A stretch of 64,000 bases of DNA from Piliocolobus tephrosceles (lineage: Eukaryota; Chordata; Mammalia; Primates; Cercopithecidae): NCBI RefSeq assembly GCF_002776525.5, contig NC_045436.1, positions 7,169,918 through 7,233,917 on the forward strand, given 5' to 3'. The notes under the pieces were generated by a model that was not told where the DNA came from, searched no databases, and saw only the letters and a list, made by a program, of their open reading frames with translations. Shown here in pieces: positions 23,544-36,263 of the stretch (the stretch's first letter is position 1; every line of letters begins with the position of its first letter). Both the position numbers and the translations under genes were made by a program.

Positions 23544-24659
23544 AAAGGCAAATAAACACCTAATTATGTTTCAAACATATCTATTAATATTATTTGAGTG
23601 TTTCCTTAAGATAAATCACTGGCTTAAAAGATGAAAAAATATACATTATTACAGAAATAATTCCCAGTCTATGCAGAGTGTATTGACTAAAATTTGCTTC
23701 AACTCTGTGTACTGAACTCATACTTTTACATACTGATTTTGCAGTCTCTACATTTAAAGCAACACACTAGAAAATGATGCGCCCACCAAAACATGCAAAA
23801 ACGTAAAGATGAACAAAACAACTTTATGTTTTATGGCATTTACTTCAGAAATCTGATTAAGATAGATGTCTTTAGCTCATAATTCTTCAATGTCACGTTG
23901 TCATAGCTCCCATCAGCAAGATGTTTTAAAGGCTTTCGATTAATATTGCATGCCAGAACTGAAATTACATCCTTTGTCGTTTAGTTCTTAATGGTGCAAG
24001 TGATATCTATCAAGTAGTGTTTTATGAAGCGTGTGTGATTTTTATTGCAGGCTGTTTTCACAAATCTTTTTCAGGTTTCAAAAAGGCAGCCTAGGGTTTA
24101 AAATAAATAAGCCCTTCTGTTGAAAATCTTGATGATTCTTAAAACCAAAGTAAAATTTGTATTAAAATTTATTTATCAATAAAAAAAATCATCTATTTGG
24201 AATCTGCTGCATTCACATTTGCACGCTGTCTTGAATATATTTGCTTTAACCCATATTTTAGTAAAACACAGTATTATAATTTATGCAAAATAAGTGCCAA
24301 AGACACATAGCTCACAAAGCTTTCATTAGCAAGCATGTACATTATCTGCCTAGTAAGGAAACTATATCTGTAGAAAACATATGCTAACAATTAAATGAGA
24401 AGTTGGTTTGTACTGCCAAAACGTATATTTTATTTTTAAAATATAATTACTAATTTACTTCTAAGAGGAATCTAGTGTTCTGACATTAATTTCAAAAACT
24501 TCAAAAATCAAACACTTCAAATATAAGTCATTTTCACATATTAAAGATCCAGAATTAAAAAACAGAATCTTACTTATATATAAAATTAGGGAGATAAAAG
24601 TGAAAAGAAGACAATTCTTATATTTGATATTTTTACTCTGAACATAAACTAACATATCT

Positions 24660-24775
24660 AGATTCTGGCTTTATCACTAACACATTTTACTCTTCTAGTC
24701 TTGGTTCCTTTCATCTGTAATATTAGGGAAGTAGATTATGATTTCTAATGTCTTTCTTTCCAGTTTTTAAAAAAA
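24660..24775 (+). repeat. Possible MIR fragment
   Basis: GATTCTGGCTTTATCACTAA then CCTTTCATCTGTAATATTAG resemble the MIR order (GCTCTGCCACTTACTA ... CCTCATCTGTAAAATGGG). Decayed. Confidence 0.55.
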
Positions 24776-24810
24776 TTCCCCAAATCTCTGTATATAATGT
24801 TTTACAAAAA

Positions 24811-24811
<1 letters not shown>

Positions 24812-24841
<30 letters not shown>
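24812..24841. repeat. (AC)n microsatellite
   Basis: About 15 uninterrupted AC units; a likely polymorphic locus. Confidence 0.97.
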
Positions 24842-24848
<7 letters not shown>

Positions 24849-25721
24849 AAGCTTTGGTTGCTAACTCTATGTCTTGAATGCTGTCATGCTTTATCAGTTT
24901 GCATTTTACAAAATATAAATCTAGACAAGATAAAATAACTGATTTAAAACACTGTAAAGGACAATGGCAAGGGGGTTATTCTGGGATGTGTCTCCCTCGG
25001 GCCATATCTCCACAGTTGATGTAAAATAAAGCTGGCTGCAGTTCTCCTGAGTTAGCTGCGGTCTTTAGGGATCTCACAGACATTTGGCTTTTGCCAACTA
25101 TATGTCGATTACGAAGGAGAATAAAAATATTAATATCAAGATCGACATTCTTATCCAGCTTTGCCCTGCACATTCATCTTGTTTGGATAACTGCATATGT
25201 AAAATTAGAGGCTGCTGATCTGGGCCTAGACATTAGAGGATAGTGCACAGGGAAAAGAGTCTCCACATTCTAATTCCCCACGGCAAATCACTGCGATTCT
25301 CATTACTTCTATAACCTGAGCTTGTCTTTCCTTCAATGTTTATGTGAATTTGTTCTTGTTGTATGTGGGTCACTGAAGGAATGGCAATAGTTCACTTTAA
25401 AAACATTCTCTCCATTAGCTAGAATCGATTTTTAAAACATTCTAACACATCCATATCGAGTCTAAAACAATTCCTTTAACCCCTGAAACTAAAAAATACT
25501 GTGTGCTACTTTTTTTAAAAAAAGGACTTATACAGTTCTCTTCTATTTTATGTGGTTTTTTGTTTTGTTAGTTATAAGTAATTTAATTACTTAGTAACTT
25601 CAAAAAAGAAGTACTAAAAATCTAGGTTTAACGTAACTACACGGATTCTAAATGCAAAGGGTAGTGGAATACACAACAGAAATTTATACTCATGAAAGCT
25701 TTTGAAGCTGATTATGCAATG

Positions 25722-25860
25722 GGCTTACCATGCACTATCTTATTTAATCTCATAGCTACCTTAAACTGTAGGTACATATTCCTGTTTCACAAGTGAGAAA
25801 AAATGTACAGAGAAATTAAGAAATCTGGCAATGGTCACAGAGTTTGACCCCAAAGCTCTC
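25722..25860 (-). repeat. MIR fragment
   Basis: TCCTGTTTCACAAGTGAGAA followed by CAGAGAAATTAAGAAATCTG and CAATGGTCACAGAGTTTGAC matches the antisense MIR core. Confidence 0.72.
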
Positions 25861-26432
25861 CATACTAATTTATACAGGAATAATTATTTTTGTCATTTTT
25901 GTTCCAGGAATATTGTCAAGAAGGAAATGAAGAGGAAGTATTAGTATTAAGGCAGTACTGTAGAAATTCAATTTTAAATGGAAGAATGCTTGCTTTACTT
26001 TGAGCCAGGGGTCAAAGTACTATCTAGCAAAGGCCAGCGTGGAGACCCCAATCCAGCAGTGATAGCATAAGCACTCTTCTGTTACAGGGAAACTATACTG
26101 TATATTAAATAGGTGAATACAAATGAAAAAATCATTTGAATGTTAGTTTCCAGTTTTATAATTGTTTAACACTTTTTAGTAAGTGGGCAGTCTTTTGTCT
26201 CATTTTTAAATTCTCTACTTGAGCTTTTGATTTTCCTCTCTCTTATGCTAAGAAACAAAAATATACATGAGGTTAAAAACATCTCTAAAAGCAGTGACTT
26301 AAAAAATGACAAGACCCTAGATATCAATCCTTTTCTTCTTGGCCTTATAGTACACCTTGGTGTTGGCAGATTATTTTATAAACTCACAATATTTGCTACT
26401 GTAAGCATTAAGATCTTTTTCCTAATATTCTT

Positions 26433-26732
26433 TTTTTTTCTTTCTTTTTGAGATGGAGTCTTGCTCTGTCACCCAGGCTGGAGTGCAATGGCATGACCTT
26501 GGCTCACTGCAACCTCTGCCTCCCGGGTTCAAGCCATTCTCCCGCCTCAGCCTCCTGAGTAGCTGGGATTACAGGCACTCACCATCATGCCTGGCTAATT
26601 TTTGTATTTTTATACAGACGGGGTTTCACCATGTTGGCCAGGCTGGTCTTGAACTCCTGACCTCAGGTGATCCGCCCTCCTCGGCTTCCCAAAGTGCTGG
26701 GATTACAGGCGTGAGTCACCATGCCCGGCCTA
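26433..26732 (-). mobile_element. AluS-like element, antisense, 17-bp target duplication
   Basis: TTTTTTTCTTTCTTTTT tail, GAGATGGAGTCTTGCTCTGT, ending CACCATGCCCGGCC. Exact target duplication TTTTTCCTAATATTCTT at 26416-26432 and 26733-26749. Confidence 0.97.
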
Positions 26733-26749
26733 TTTTTCCTAATATTCTT

Positions 26750-28464
26750 AAAGGATTATTAGAGTTATTAAATTAAACAGTACTACAAAGCACAGTCCCA
26801 TAGGTTTAGCTTTGATTATCACTGCAATTTACTATCAAATATTTAAGACAGCATTATTAAAAGTTAATAGCCTTGTGGTTTATAAATTACTGGTAACTCT
26901 TTAATTTCTTACTTTGATCATATACAGCACTGCTATGTTTATACTTTTGTGAGGTCGTCAAAATAAAGTCAAACAATTTCATGTTATATTAAAAACAATA
27001 ATATAATACCTGCTTTCTTTGTGATTTCTTCTTATTTATTATGTAAAAAGAGAAAAACCTGGGTAATTCAAATTCTTTTAAGCTTACACATGTTCTAGAG
27101 TATTGAAAAAAATTAAAAGTACAATCTACATTAACATGCTCGATACTCTGCTTTTTGTATGACAATAAAATTAGAGGTAGCACACCTTAAATCTATAATT
27201 TTACTTAAAAATATTCACCACAATCAAGTGACAGTTGCACTTAAATGATTATTTGAGCAAGATAATTAGTATTCTTAGAAAATTTTCTAACTTTCAAACA
27301 ATGAATATTGTTGAAATCCAAGTTATACACAACACATTACTGCACACACAAAAATGAAAAGTGATCTTAGAATAATCTCAGAAACATTATTTGAATTCAA
27401 AATGCACCACACATAATTTGCAATCAAAGTTGACCCATCAGGGTTAGCAGTAAATGTTCCGCCCTGGCACTGAGTTAAAACAGATAAGTTCGTCAAAGGG
27501 GCTCTGATACCTGCCATACCTTCCCTTCATGCTTGTTGCTCACAGAGACTTGCATAATGAAAACACTTTCTGATTTCAAGGCAAGTCAGAAATATGAAGA
27601 TTTATAACCTGGCAGATCTAATGGAGCTGTCAAAAAGGGAAGTTACACTCACAGTGAAATGGTCACATCAGGATCTAGTTTTCATCCTAACTGATAAAAA
27701 AAAATCTTGGTGAAGAACCCTACAAATGTTTTTGGTAAAAGAGATTCACAATAAAAGAAGAAGGAAAAATAAAAATGGAGCGATGAAGAGGTATTTCTTC
27801 AAAACATGAGAGCTGAAGTCGGACTTAATGTAGTACAAGACAGTGAATTTAGGAGAGCACCCTCCTGAAAGTGCATTAGCCCTCTTTCATTTAGAATACA
27901 GACAAAAGTCAGAGGAAGACAAAAGAAAAGGAAAGAACCAAACTTCCAAAATAGCATTAAACTACATTATTAATAGCATCACACTAAGAGAAATGACAGC
28001 TCTCAAAAGAGTACTTTTGTCTCCATTTACTTTAATTAAACTCCCTAGACTATAAAGTGAATCTGAACCTCTTTTTTAAACATAAAAAAATCAAAGCTGA
28101 TTAAGATGTGATTTCTGTCCTCTAATGGTCCTCACACTTAGTTATATACTATTTAAAACAATAGAAACAGCAACAGCAACAAACCTCAACATCCTGCAAA
28201 TTTTCTCAAAAGGACCAAAATGTCATACTCTGCTCCTCTGCCTTCTCACAGATAAATTAGTTTCCAGTGTGTCCCTCCCTCTGTAGCCAACACTAAACCT
28301 CATTTAAACTTCAAATGAGAATTATAGCACAATTATACCAGTATGAATGTTTCAATTAATGTAACTTTCCTTATACCAGAGTCCTATAACAACTTTGCTT
28401 TAAAATAAGCTGATGTGATTTTAAAAGTTCACTGCAAAATATGATCCCTGAAAATTAATCCATA
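26750..28464. other. Unique AT-rich intronic sequence
   Basis: No repeat family, RNA gene or coding block recognised. Confidence 0.55.
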
Positions 28465-28469
28465 TTGGG

Positions 28470-29030
28470 GGAAAAAAGAGAAGTTTTCAAATTTGTGGAC
28501 ATAATTTCAAAAATCCATTACAGCCATTGTAATGTCATTACTCTTCTTCTAAAAAACCTTAAAGGAAAACATATTTATCTCTTCCCTATGTGCACTGTCA
28601 ATCTATCCCAAACTAAATTTATCATCCTCGTTTTATACTCTCTGCCCAATCCAAGATCTCCTCCTCTTTCTCAACTATTTCACCTTTCCACTGAAATCCC
28701 CATTTTCTACTCCAAAGCTTGGTGACATTTTGACTCTTGCTCTCTGATCCTCTGATCCAAATCAACAATTTTCTTGTTAATTTATTCAAAATGTTCTTTG
28801 GTTATGTTCTTTCCTCTGTTTTCCCATTGCATTACCCTATCTAGACCCTTCCCTACCTCTCATTTATTAAATAAATCACTATCTGCTGACTAGATATGCA
28901 CTCTGAGAAAATAGAATGCGGCTATCTCTGCCTACTGACTTTCTCTACCCTCATTTATCCTGCACAAAACCAACATGGCATTTTTAAAACTTTATTCTTT
29001 GTCTTGAACCAACAGTGATTCACTGTTGCC
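28470..29030 (+). mobile_element. Possible L2 ORF2-region fragment
   Basis: Pyrimidine-rich plus-strand segment (CCAAGATCTCCTCCTCTTTC, CCATTTTCTACTCCAAAGCT) resembles the L2 region upstream of NLGVILDSS-type coding. Heavily decayed; a tentative call. Confidence 0.4.
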
Positions 29031-29059
29031 AAGCCACAAGTCCTAATTGTATTTACCAA

Positions 29060-29400
29060 TAATGTTCAAGTACCATGGAGATACAGAAGAAGGCAGGTGT
29101 GTTGGCCTAAAGGAGCTTATTCCCTAATTGAGGAGATGGGACTTCCATTCCTGAAAGAGCGAGAACACAAATCTCAGGCAGGTGCAAAATAATAAACTAT
29201 ATGAAGAAGGTGAACAAGGAAACATTTGCTTTGTGCCGGGGTTGGTTTGGAAGGCTTAAAGTGTAGACTAACATTTAGCTAAACCTTGAAGAGAAGCACA
29301 GGTAGCAGGAAGACTGGAGATCGGTAACAACACTGGTTTGGAAAGCAACTTAAGAGAGAGTTCTGGATAGATAAAGTGGGGCCAACCAACCACTTTCACC
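29060..29400 (-). mobile_element. Probable L2 fragment, antisense
   Basis: AAAGGAGCTTATTCCCTAAT, GAAGGCTTAAAGTGTAGACT and TTAGCTAAACCTTGAAGAGA follow the antisense order of the L2 3' UTR and ORF2 end (GGAGCTTACA ... GACATTTGAGC...CTTGAAGGA). Confidence 0.5.
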
Positions 29401-29599
29401 TCCAAGTGGAAGAATCTGTACCTGATTTGGTAGGCCACACAGAGGCTCCTGGGAAGAAATTTATTATGAGAAAAGAAGTCAGAGGGAGATTAACCTGAGT
29501 GCTCGTCCAGAGTACAAGGGCCATGTGGCAGCTATTAGGCTGTGAAGTGATGACTATTTTCTTAAGAATGTGAGCTGAGACACTCATGTAGTATCGGTT

Positions 29600-30270
29600 G
29601 ATTCATTCATTCCACAGATATTCACTTAAGCACCTATCACAGCATGAGGGATACCTTAGCTAAAAACAAATATAAAAACCTCTGCCCTTGTAGAGCTTAC
29701 ATCGTAGCAACTGGAGGGGAAGAAGGGGAGAACAATATGCAGGAAACATAATAAATTAGTAAATGAAAAAGAAGGTGATATTGACAGAATACAAGGCAGG
29801 GTAGGCGATTAGAACTGCTGGAGAAGGAATCAAAATTTTAAATTGGGGCCGGGGCTGGGGCCAGGGCCGGGGAGGTGGCTCACGCGTGTAATCCCAGCAC
29901 TTTGGGAGGCCTAGGCAGGCTGATCACGAGGTCAGGAGTTCGAGACTAGCCTGGCCAATATGGTGAAACCCCGTCACTACTAAAAATACAAAAATTAGCA
30001 GGGCGTGGTGGTGGGTGCCTGCAGTCCCAGCTACTCGGAAGGCTGAGGCAGGAGAATTGCTTGAACCCAGGAGGTGGAGGTTGCAGTGAGTGGAGATTGC
30101 GCCATTGCACTCCAGCCTGGGTAACAGAGCAAGACCCCAACTCAAAAAAAAAAAAAAAAAAAAAATTAAATTGGGTCATCAGAATAGCATTTACTGAAAA
30201 TATGACATTATGACATTTAAGCAAAGACTTAGAAGTAAAAATGGGAGCCCTCCTCAGAAGGGAAGGCAAT
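29600..30270 (-). mobile_element. L2 3' end, antisense, split by an Alu
   Basis: Starts with GATTCATTCATTCCACAGAT (antisense L2 terminus), then CCTTGTAGAGCTTACATCGT. After the Alu (29848-30165), TGACATTTAAGCAAAGACTT continues the L2 order. Confidence 0.78.
29848..30165 (+). mobile_element. Alu, sense, with G-rich extension at its 5' end
   Basis: Body from GGCTCACGCGTGTAATCCCA to an A-tail of about 22. Target duplication TTAAATTGGG at 29838-29847 and 30166-30175. The 5' end is abnormal: several GGGGCC/GGGGCT-like units occupy 29845-29872 before the usual GGTGGCTCACG. Confidence 0.93.
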
Positions 30271-31019
30271 AAATTAGGTTTTAGAGGTGGTAACAGTTTA
30301 GAAATGTTTACATGTTAGGATATTTATGTGTACTATCTCCTAAGTTTCTGAGTACTTGAGGAATCATAAAGACAGTTAATACTGGATAAATAAGTATTAT
30401 TATCTATGTGCATGAAAACCATAGACACTAATGCTAATAAAAAATATATTCCCCAAATTTATTTATTTTCTTCCAGATTCCCTGAATTCCATGTTAATAT
30501 AGCAGGTGCCTTTAATTGTGAATGACTCCATTGCTATTTCTGAAATTAACCATTGTAGTCTCTTATGTAACGGTTTCTTACCTGAAAGGAAGGTGGTTAG
30601 AAATTTCCTTTAGACATTTAGTTCTCCAATATAGCAATACTGCAGGTGGGTGGTCTCCATTTAAACGCTTAATATCTTTAGAAATGCCTCCTGGGCTGAT
30701 ATCCAATCCGATTCCAAGGAGTAAGACACAATTCTTGACTTCACTTATTCATTCATAGGTTCCCTCACTAATTTATACAACACGCCTACACAGAATACCT
30801 ACAGTGTTTCAAGTACTTTCAAAGTCCTAGGAATTCCATCCAGTATGAGTCTAACATACTTTCCTCCCCTTTTAAAGCTTTCCTCCTTACTACACTATAT
30901 TTATCGCCTCCTCACTTTTGAGTATACGTATATACAGACAGATCAAGTATTATCTGGTAAATAACCTAAGAGATGAAATATGCTGGGTTCCAAAAGCTTC
31001 TCAGAAGGTTTTTCCGATA

Positions 31020-31450
31020 AGCTAATGCTTTAGCTGCCATGAAGAATGCATATTCCAGGCAGAGAAACCCTCAGGATGACGGAAAGAGGCTAAGGCATGA
31101 CAGTGAGAAGGAGCGCGAAGCTGCCGTGGTTCAGATTGGCTAGAACACAGAGGGTGTGGGTGGGGCTGGGACAGGGTAGGAGAACGCACAAGAGGCAGGA
31201 AAGAACCCTGGAAGACAGGTGGAATAAAGATTTTCATGGGCCTTGTCTTGTTCTGCTTCGGCATTTGCATATTATCCTATTAGCCAAAGAGAGCTGTGGA
31301 AAGGTTTTAAGCAAATAAATGACAAGGTCAGAGACACATTTTATGACAACTACCCTAACAGCGGTGTGGAGGCTGTGTGTGTGTGTGTGTGTTGCCTTTG
31401 GTGAGTGGTGTGTGATGAGAGTTAGCAGAGATTTACAGTATTGTACTGAG
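31020..31450 (-). mobile_element. L2 ORF2-end fragment, antisense
   Basis: GAATGCATATTCCAGGCAGA, TTTTCATGGGCCTTGTCTTG, GGTTTTAAGCAAATAAATGA and CAACTACCCTAACAGCGGTG occur in the antisense L2 order (GCATTCCAGGCAGAGG ... GGGCCTTGTAGGCCA ... GGGTTTTGAGCAG ... CACTCTGGCTGC). A (TG)10 (31373-31392) has arisen within it. Confidence 0.72.
31373..31392. repeat. (TG)n microsatellite
   Basis: Ten TG units inside the L2 remnant. Confidence 0.93.
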
Positions 31451-31459
31451 TACATAAAC

Positions 31460-32639
31460 GAAAGCCCTGGCAATGCAGATAAATAGGCAGGGTCAGATTC
31501 AAGAGATAATTAAGAGGTAGAATAAACTGATTAGCTCTAGCAACACATTAAATGAAGCGTTGGGTAAAAAAGAGGGTCAACCATAGAATTTCCAAAGTAT
31601 TTAAGAAATATCTTTCATCTTTTAAAATTACTAAACATCACAAGCTCTCAAAATATGAATCCTGTTTGGCTCTAACCACTCTTACCATTTTAGAAATCTA
31701 CACAGGATTGGCTTATATTGCTGTTAAATTATAGTTACTGGAAAATTTACTTTTTTCTCATGAGTGCATTGCAGTTATCTACATTACCTCTCCTTTTAAA
31801 TAGCAAAACCTTTCTTTAACAGTCCACAGCACTGAGTAGAGACATACTGCATGTGTGTCTCTCACACAATTGTTTTGTTTTTATCCCACATTCAAGAGGT
31901 TTTTCCACAGAAGCCACTCAACACAGAAGGAAAAGAAACATACGAGGAGGAAGAAACTTGGTTTTGCTAGGGAACTGAACCTAACTTCTGAAAACCGCTC
32001 ATGATGTGACAGGATGAAGAGAAAGAAAAAGTTAAAAAAATCTACCGAATCAATATCAAAATCTCATCGAGTGGATTTTCTTAACATTGTCTAAAGTAAG
32101 CTTGAGTGCATTCTTGTGTAAGTGGAATTCTGCATAAGGTCATGCTTGATCCTACCCTGAAAATGAGAGTAACTGAATACAACCTAAGTTCTGCCACGGG
32201 ATGTTCACCTCTGTAACAGAATGAATACAAACGAGGAAATGTGCAGAAATTGCTATTTTAACCTAGAACTTTACTCTCTGACTTCTTATTATTCATGTTG
32301 AGGGATGAAAACCTTAAGGACAGAAACTCAGTGTTATTTGTTCCTTTAATACAGTACTATATCTAAAAAGAATTTCTTATTTTTCTAAGACACGTAACTT
32401 TAAATGTTCTGATTTCCCAAAATAGAGAAGCATGATACCAAAGCAGTGCTACTTAGAATATTTAAAATAAACAAAAACGTTATTCTTTATGTATAAATAT
32501 ACAAGTTAAGAAAATCATGAGGACAGAAAATAAGCTGCAAATCACAACATCATAAATATATAATTAGCTTTTGTACCACATTTTTTTCCTTCAAGGGAGC
32601 AGCAGATGGAATATTAAAAGCTTGTGTCTCTTTTTAAAC
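31460..32639. other. Unique intronic sequence
   Basis: Nothing recognised. The stretch 31790-32000 is less AT-rich than its neighbours but has no assignable family. Confidence 0.5.
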
Positions 32640-32840
32640 CAGAAGTCTGCAAACTATCGGCTGCTGCCATCTACTTTCGTAAGACGGTTGCATGGGAACA
32701 CAACCACGTCCACTCGTTCATGTACCGACTGCTTTTGTGCTATAAAACAAAGGATTTGAGAAGTTTCCACCTCATGGCTCTTGAAAAGCCTAAAATATTT
32801 ACTATCTGGCCCTTTAAGAAGAAGTTTACCAACCAGTTCT
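32640..32840 (+). mobile_element. hAT-type DNA transposon remnant (Charlie/MER class)
   Basis: GTCTGCAAACTATCGGCTGC at the left, GGGAACACAACCACGTCCAC, AAGCCTAAAATATTTACTAT and CTGGCCCTTTAAGAAGAAGT plus TTACC at the right match the well-known nonautonomous element with GGCAAACT ... AAGTTTGCC-type ends. The exact subfamily is not certain from memory. Confidence 0.8.
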
Positions 32841-33027
32841 TCTTTTCTCAATGAAAAATCTCATTGAGACAATTGTAAACTTGCACACAGTTTCAAGAAG
32901 TAATCCAAAGAGATTGTGTATACTTTACCTAGTTTCTCCCAATGGTAACATTGCGAAATACCAGGATAATGACATTGATAAGATACATTGATTCTATTCA
33001 GATTTCTCCAGTTTTACTTGTATTCCT

Positions 33028-33064
33028 GGTGTGTGTGCACGGGCGTGTGTATGTGTGTGTGTGT
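33028..33064. repeat. Imperfect (TG)n microsatellite
   Basis: GTGTGTGC, then TGTGTATGTGTGTGTGTGTA; interrupted. Confidence 0.9.
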
Positions 33065-33069
33065 ATTTG

Positions 33070-34980
33070 TTCTATACGATTTTACTACACGTCTATGCTG
33101 ACCAGTTCTCAACAAGATCTTAATTGCTTCCTCAATAAAAAGGGAATTTTCTTAATCTTTTGTTTAGAAGGCAAAAATTGGTTAAAAAGTCAAAAATTAT
33201 AAAGTTGATATTAGCTTCAAGTTTAGCAAAAGTTGGGGAGGTAACCTAGGTAAAGATAGCCAGATGTAAGGCTTATCTGTGTCACCGAGGTGACAGGAAA
33301 CATATGGCTATATGTCTGTGGGTAGAATAAAATACCATTCTGCAAGCAGAACAAACCATCTGCAATTGAACTGTAAAAAAATATTTTTTGAAATAGTTTA
33401 TTGAGAAACTTATGTTCTTACTACCAAATCTTGTGGGGAGGGAGGATTTGAGACAGTGGTAGGATAAGAGAAGAGAAAAAGGATAAAAAATGTAACCAAT
33501 TTTAGGTGTGTCAGAAGGTGATTTACCATTTAAAATGAAAGCTCTCTCTACCTAAGACTTGAAATTACTGTCAGAAAGGCCAAAATCATATATTTTAATG
33601 TGTTTGAGTTAAAATATATAATAGATAAAACCTATAAATGGCTCAATGAAATGCTCTTATATTTTACATAAGTATACAGTGGCTCAGGAGAATTCATTTA
33701 CTTCATTTCTAAAGCAAGAAACTAATAAAGGAGAAGTTTCATAAATACAGTTTAGTAGAGATGGCAATAAATAAATGCATGAAGTAATGCATACCAAATG
33801 ACAGCAATCCACAAGTAAGCCCTTCCTATGAGTATCCTTTCTGGAATAAAGTGGAGAATAAATTAATGAATAAATAAATAATAAATAATAAAGCCATGGT
33901 AAATTGCAATTCTGATAAGAGTAGAAATCCACATGCTATGGGAATCAATTTGACATAACTAATCATTTTAAAAGATTGAAAAGAGGCATATGAAAGAATA
34001 TAAATAACACAACCAAACGAAATTTCCAAGTTTGTTGTAATAAAAACTTATGAGAGTTGGGATAAATTCTGAGAAAGCATTTTGAGTCATGAATGGAGAA
34101 GGCAGCATATTTAAAAACTCAGTCTTTTTGAATTAAAGCACTTTCCTGTGTTTGAAATGAAAGGCAAAATACTTTTAGCTAAATGCCTTTAAGAATTCAT
34201 TTTAGTTTTCCATATTTTATTGTAATCTATTTTTATTCCTGAACAAAATAGATATTCTGCTCTAAAAAGCAGTAAATAATGACAAATGTGAAAAAAGTTT
34301 CCGCTTAAGCACAGTCATTTCAGTGATGTGTGAAATATGAATCTCAATTTTTCCTTATTAATAAATAAAACATTATAACATCTGGGAATAACTGGAAGAG
34401 AACTATAAATAAACCTTCTTTTTAATATGAAATCACACAATTCAATTCTGGTATAAAGGTTCAGTACTCCCTTTTCTCTGTTTCCCTGGTGCCCACCTTC
34501 AAATTCTTCAGAAACTGTTCAGAAATTTTAACTGATATGTTGCTCTAAAGTAATAAATATTTGTGGCATTCGTTCAATCTGGGAAACTAAGCTAAAATAC
34601 AAATATACTGAATTTTCAACATTTCCGTGTAATAATATCCCTGCATCTTTTATGAACAGTTGTTTCTGATGGTGTCACACAAAATTTCATCACTATAATA
34701 CTGTGATGCTCTCTGAAAAACATGATGTGAGGGATTTGATTCCTGTGTCAAAAAGTTTACTTTAACATTTGTTCTGAGGAATATACTTGAAAACTTACAA
34801 AAACATCCTATAGAGATTGATCCCAAATTAATATTTTAATTGATTTGATAAATTTATGTTAAGATAAAAATATATATTTGGTTCATAAGCATATATACAC
34901 ACAAATTTTGGCTCTATTCCAGAAGGCGTTATTATTTAGTAAGTCCTGCTCAAATCCGGACAATGCTGAGATACAAAACC
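33070..34980. other. Unique AT-rich intronic sequence
   Basis: No family recognised. 33848-33890 is an AATAA/AAATAATA low-complexity patch. Confidence 0.55.
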
Positions 34981-34984
34981 TGAG

Positions 34985-35160
34985 TGATGCCTCTGGTGTC
35001 TGGCTGACTCAATTTTAAATCCCTGAGTCTCACTTGTCTAATGTAGAAAATGTGGATTAACAGTTATTAATACTACCTCTGGAGGTTTAAGGAGAATACA
35101 AATCACTGAAATAATATCTGGCACAATCTGTATTGATGGTAGATGATCAATAAACAAGAG
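34985..35160 (+). repeat. MIR fragment
   Basis: GAGTCTCACTTGTCTAATGT, TTATTAATACTACCTCTGGA, GGAGAATACAAATCACTGAA and TCTGGCACAATCTGTATTGA follow the MIR core to 3' end in order. Confidence 0.8.
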
Positions 35161-35173
35161 TTTTAAAAAATTA

Positions 35174-35445
35174 GCGCGGTGGCTCAAGCCTGTAATCCCA
35201 GCACTTTGGGAGGCCGAGACGGGCGGATCACGAGGTCAGGAGATCGAGACCATCCTGGCTAACACGGTGAAACCCTGTCTCTACTAAAATACAAAAAATT
35301 AGCCGGGCGTGTTGGCGGGCGCCTGTAGTCCCAGCTACTCGGGAGGCTGAGGCAGGAGAATGGCATGAACCCGGGAGGCAGAGCTTGCAGTGAGCTGAGA
35401 TCAGGCCACTGCACTCCAGCCTGGGCGACAGAGCGAGACTCCATT

Positions 35446-35474
<29 letters not shown>
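35174..35474 (+). mobile_element. AluY (cercopithecid-like), sense
   Basis: Begins GCGCGGTGGCTCAAGCCTGT (first 6-7 bases of the consensus missing), has GAGACGGGCGGATCACGAGG, and ends in an A-tail of about 26. The TCAAGCC variant pairs with the GGCTTGAGCC seen in the antisense AluYs. Flanking A-rich TTA may be the target duplication. Confidence 0.95.
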
Positions 35475-35476
<2 letters not shown>

Positions 35477-35479
35477 CTA

Positions 35480-36250
35480 TTTGACCTAAGCCAAAGCAGC
35501 AAAATCAAGCCCTAGAACCTACATGAACTATAGGAAGCTCTCTTTATTTCCTCGCCCATTCCCCCACTGCCACCCCCAGTCTGAGTCTGTGACCTTAATG
35601 GTATCATTAATCTTTATGGCACTTCTGGCCCCCAACAAGATCCTAAAAATTTCTGAAATCCCTGAATCAGGCAGGCATCACAATGAATATGAGTTGGTAT
35701 GTGAATTCAAGCCTTTTTATCAAATCTATGAGCAACTATTTCTACTCCCTTTTAAAACCACTACAAGAAGTTTCTTTAACCTGATTGCTTTCAATTTTGC
35801 ATTTTTCTACTTAGTTCTAAGTAGAAGTGACTGATATATCAGTCTGCTAGAATTTGGGAAGAGTCACAGGTCACTGAAAAGAGGTACACCCCTCTGTGAA
35901 TGAGTAGGTTTCTCAACATTGACTATGGCATTAAGGTCAACTCCACTGTGGAATTATTCAAGGGTACCGCATTTCTTAATGTACTATTAATTAAATGCAG
36001 ACTTGTGCCAGAGTTTGCCATGATGGTACTGTAATAAGTGACTCAGTATACTAAAATATTACACTGCTGTGTTTGGCATTTAAGTGTGCTCCTCCAGATG
36101 GATGGCTACTTAAGTGTGGATGAAAAGACCAATATGATAGATAAGTAACTGTCTTTACAAAAATGTTCTCATTTTAAGACTAATCTTTGATTTGGGGCTG
36201 TTTAAAAAAAAATATGCTGTTGTGTGCAAATCTGTCACTCAACAATCAGT
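35480..36250. other. Unique intronic sequence
   Basis: No repeat recognised. A 103-codon plus-strand frame (35523-35834) shows no known motif and lacks splice context that I can defend. Confidence 0.5.
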
Positions 36251-36263
36251 ACAAAGTCTGTGT

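Larger units (their letters stand above)
23560..26410. other. Mostly unique intronic sequence
   Basis: Apart from two MIR pieces and one (AC)n, listed separately, nothing recognisable. The part 24963-25175 is compositionally distinct (less AT-rich, 65-codon minus frame) but not assigned to any family. Confidence 0.5.

Noticed and set aside
24963..25175. Compositionally distinct segment as an LTR or exon
   Set aside because: No family motif or splice pattern that I could support.
26453..26776. 107-codon frame and many like it (e.g. 22457-22765, 36224-36517, 38206-38586)
   Set aside because: All are readings of Alu sequence with the usual SPRLECSG, CLSLPSSWDYR or GFHHVGQAGLELL signatures.
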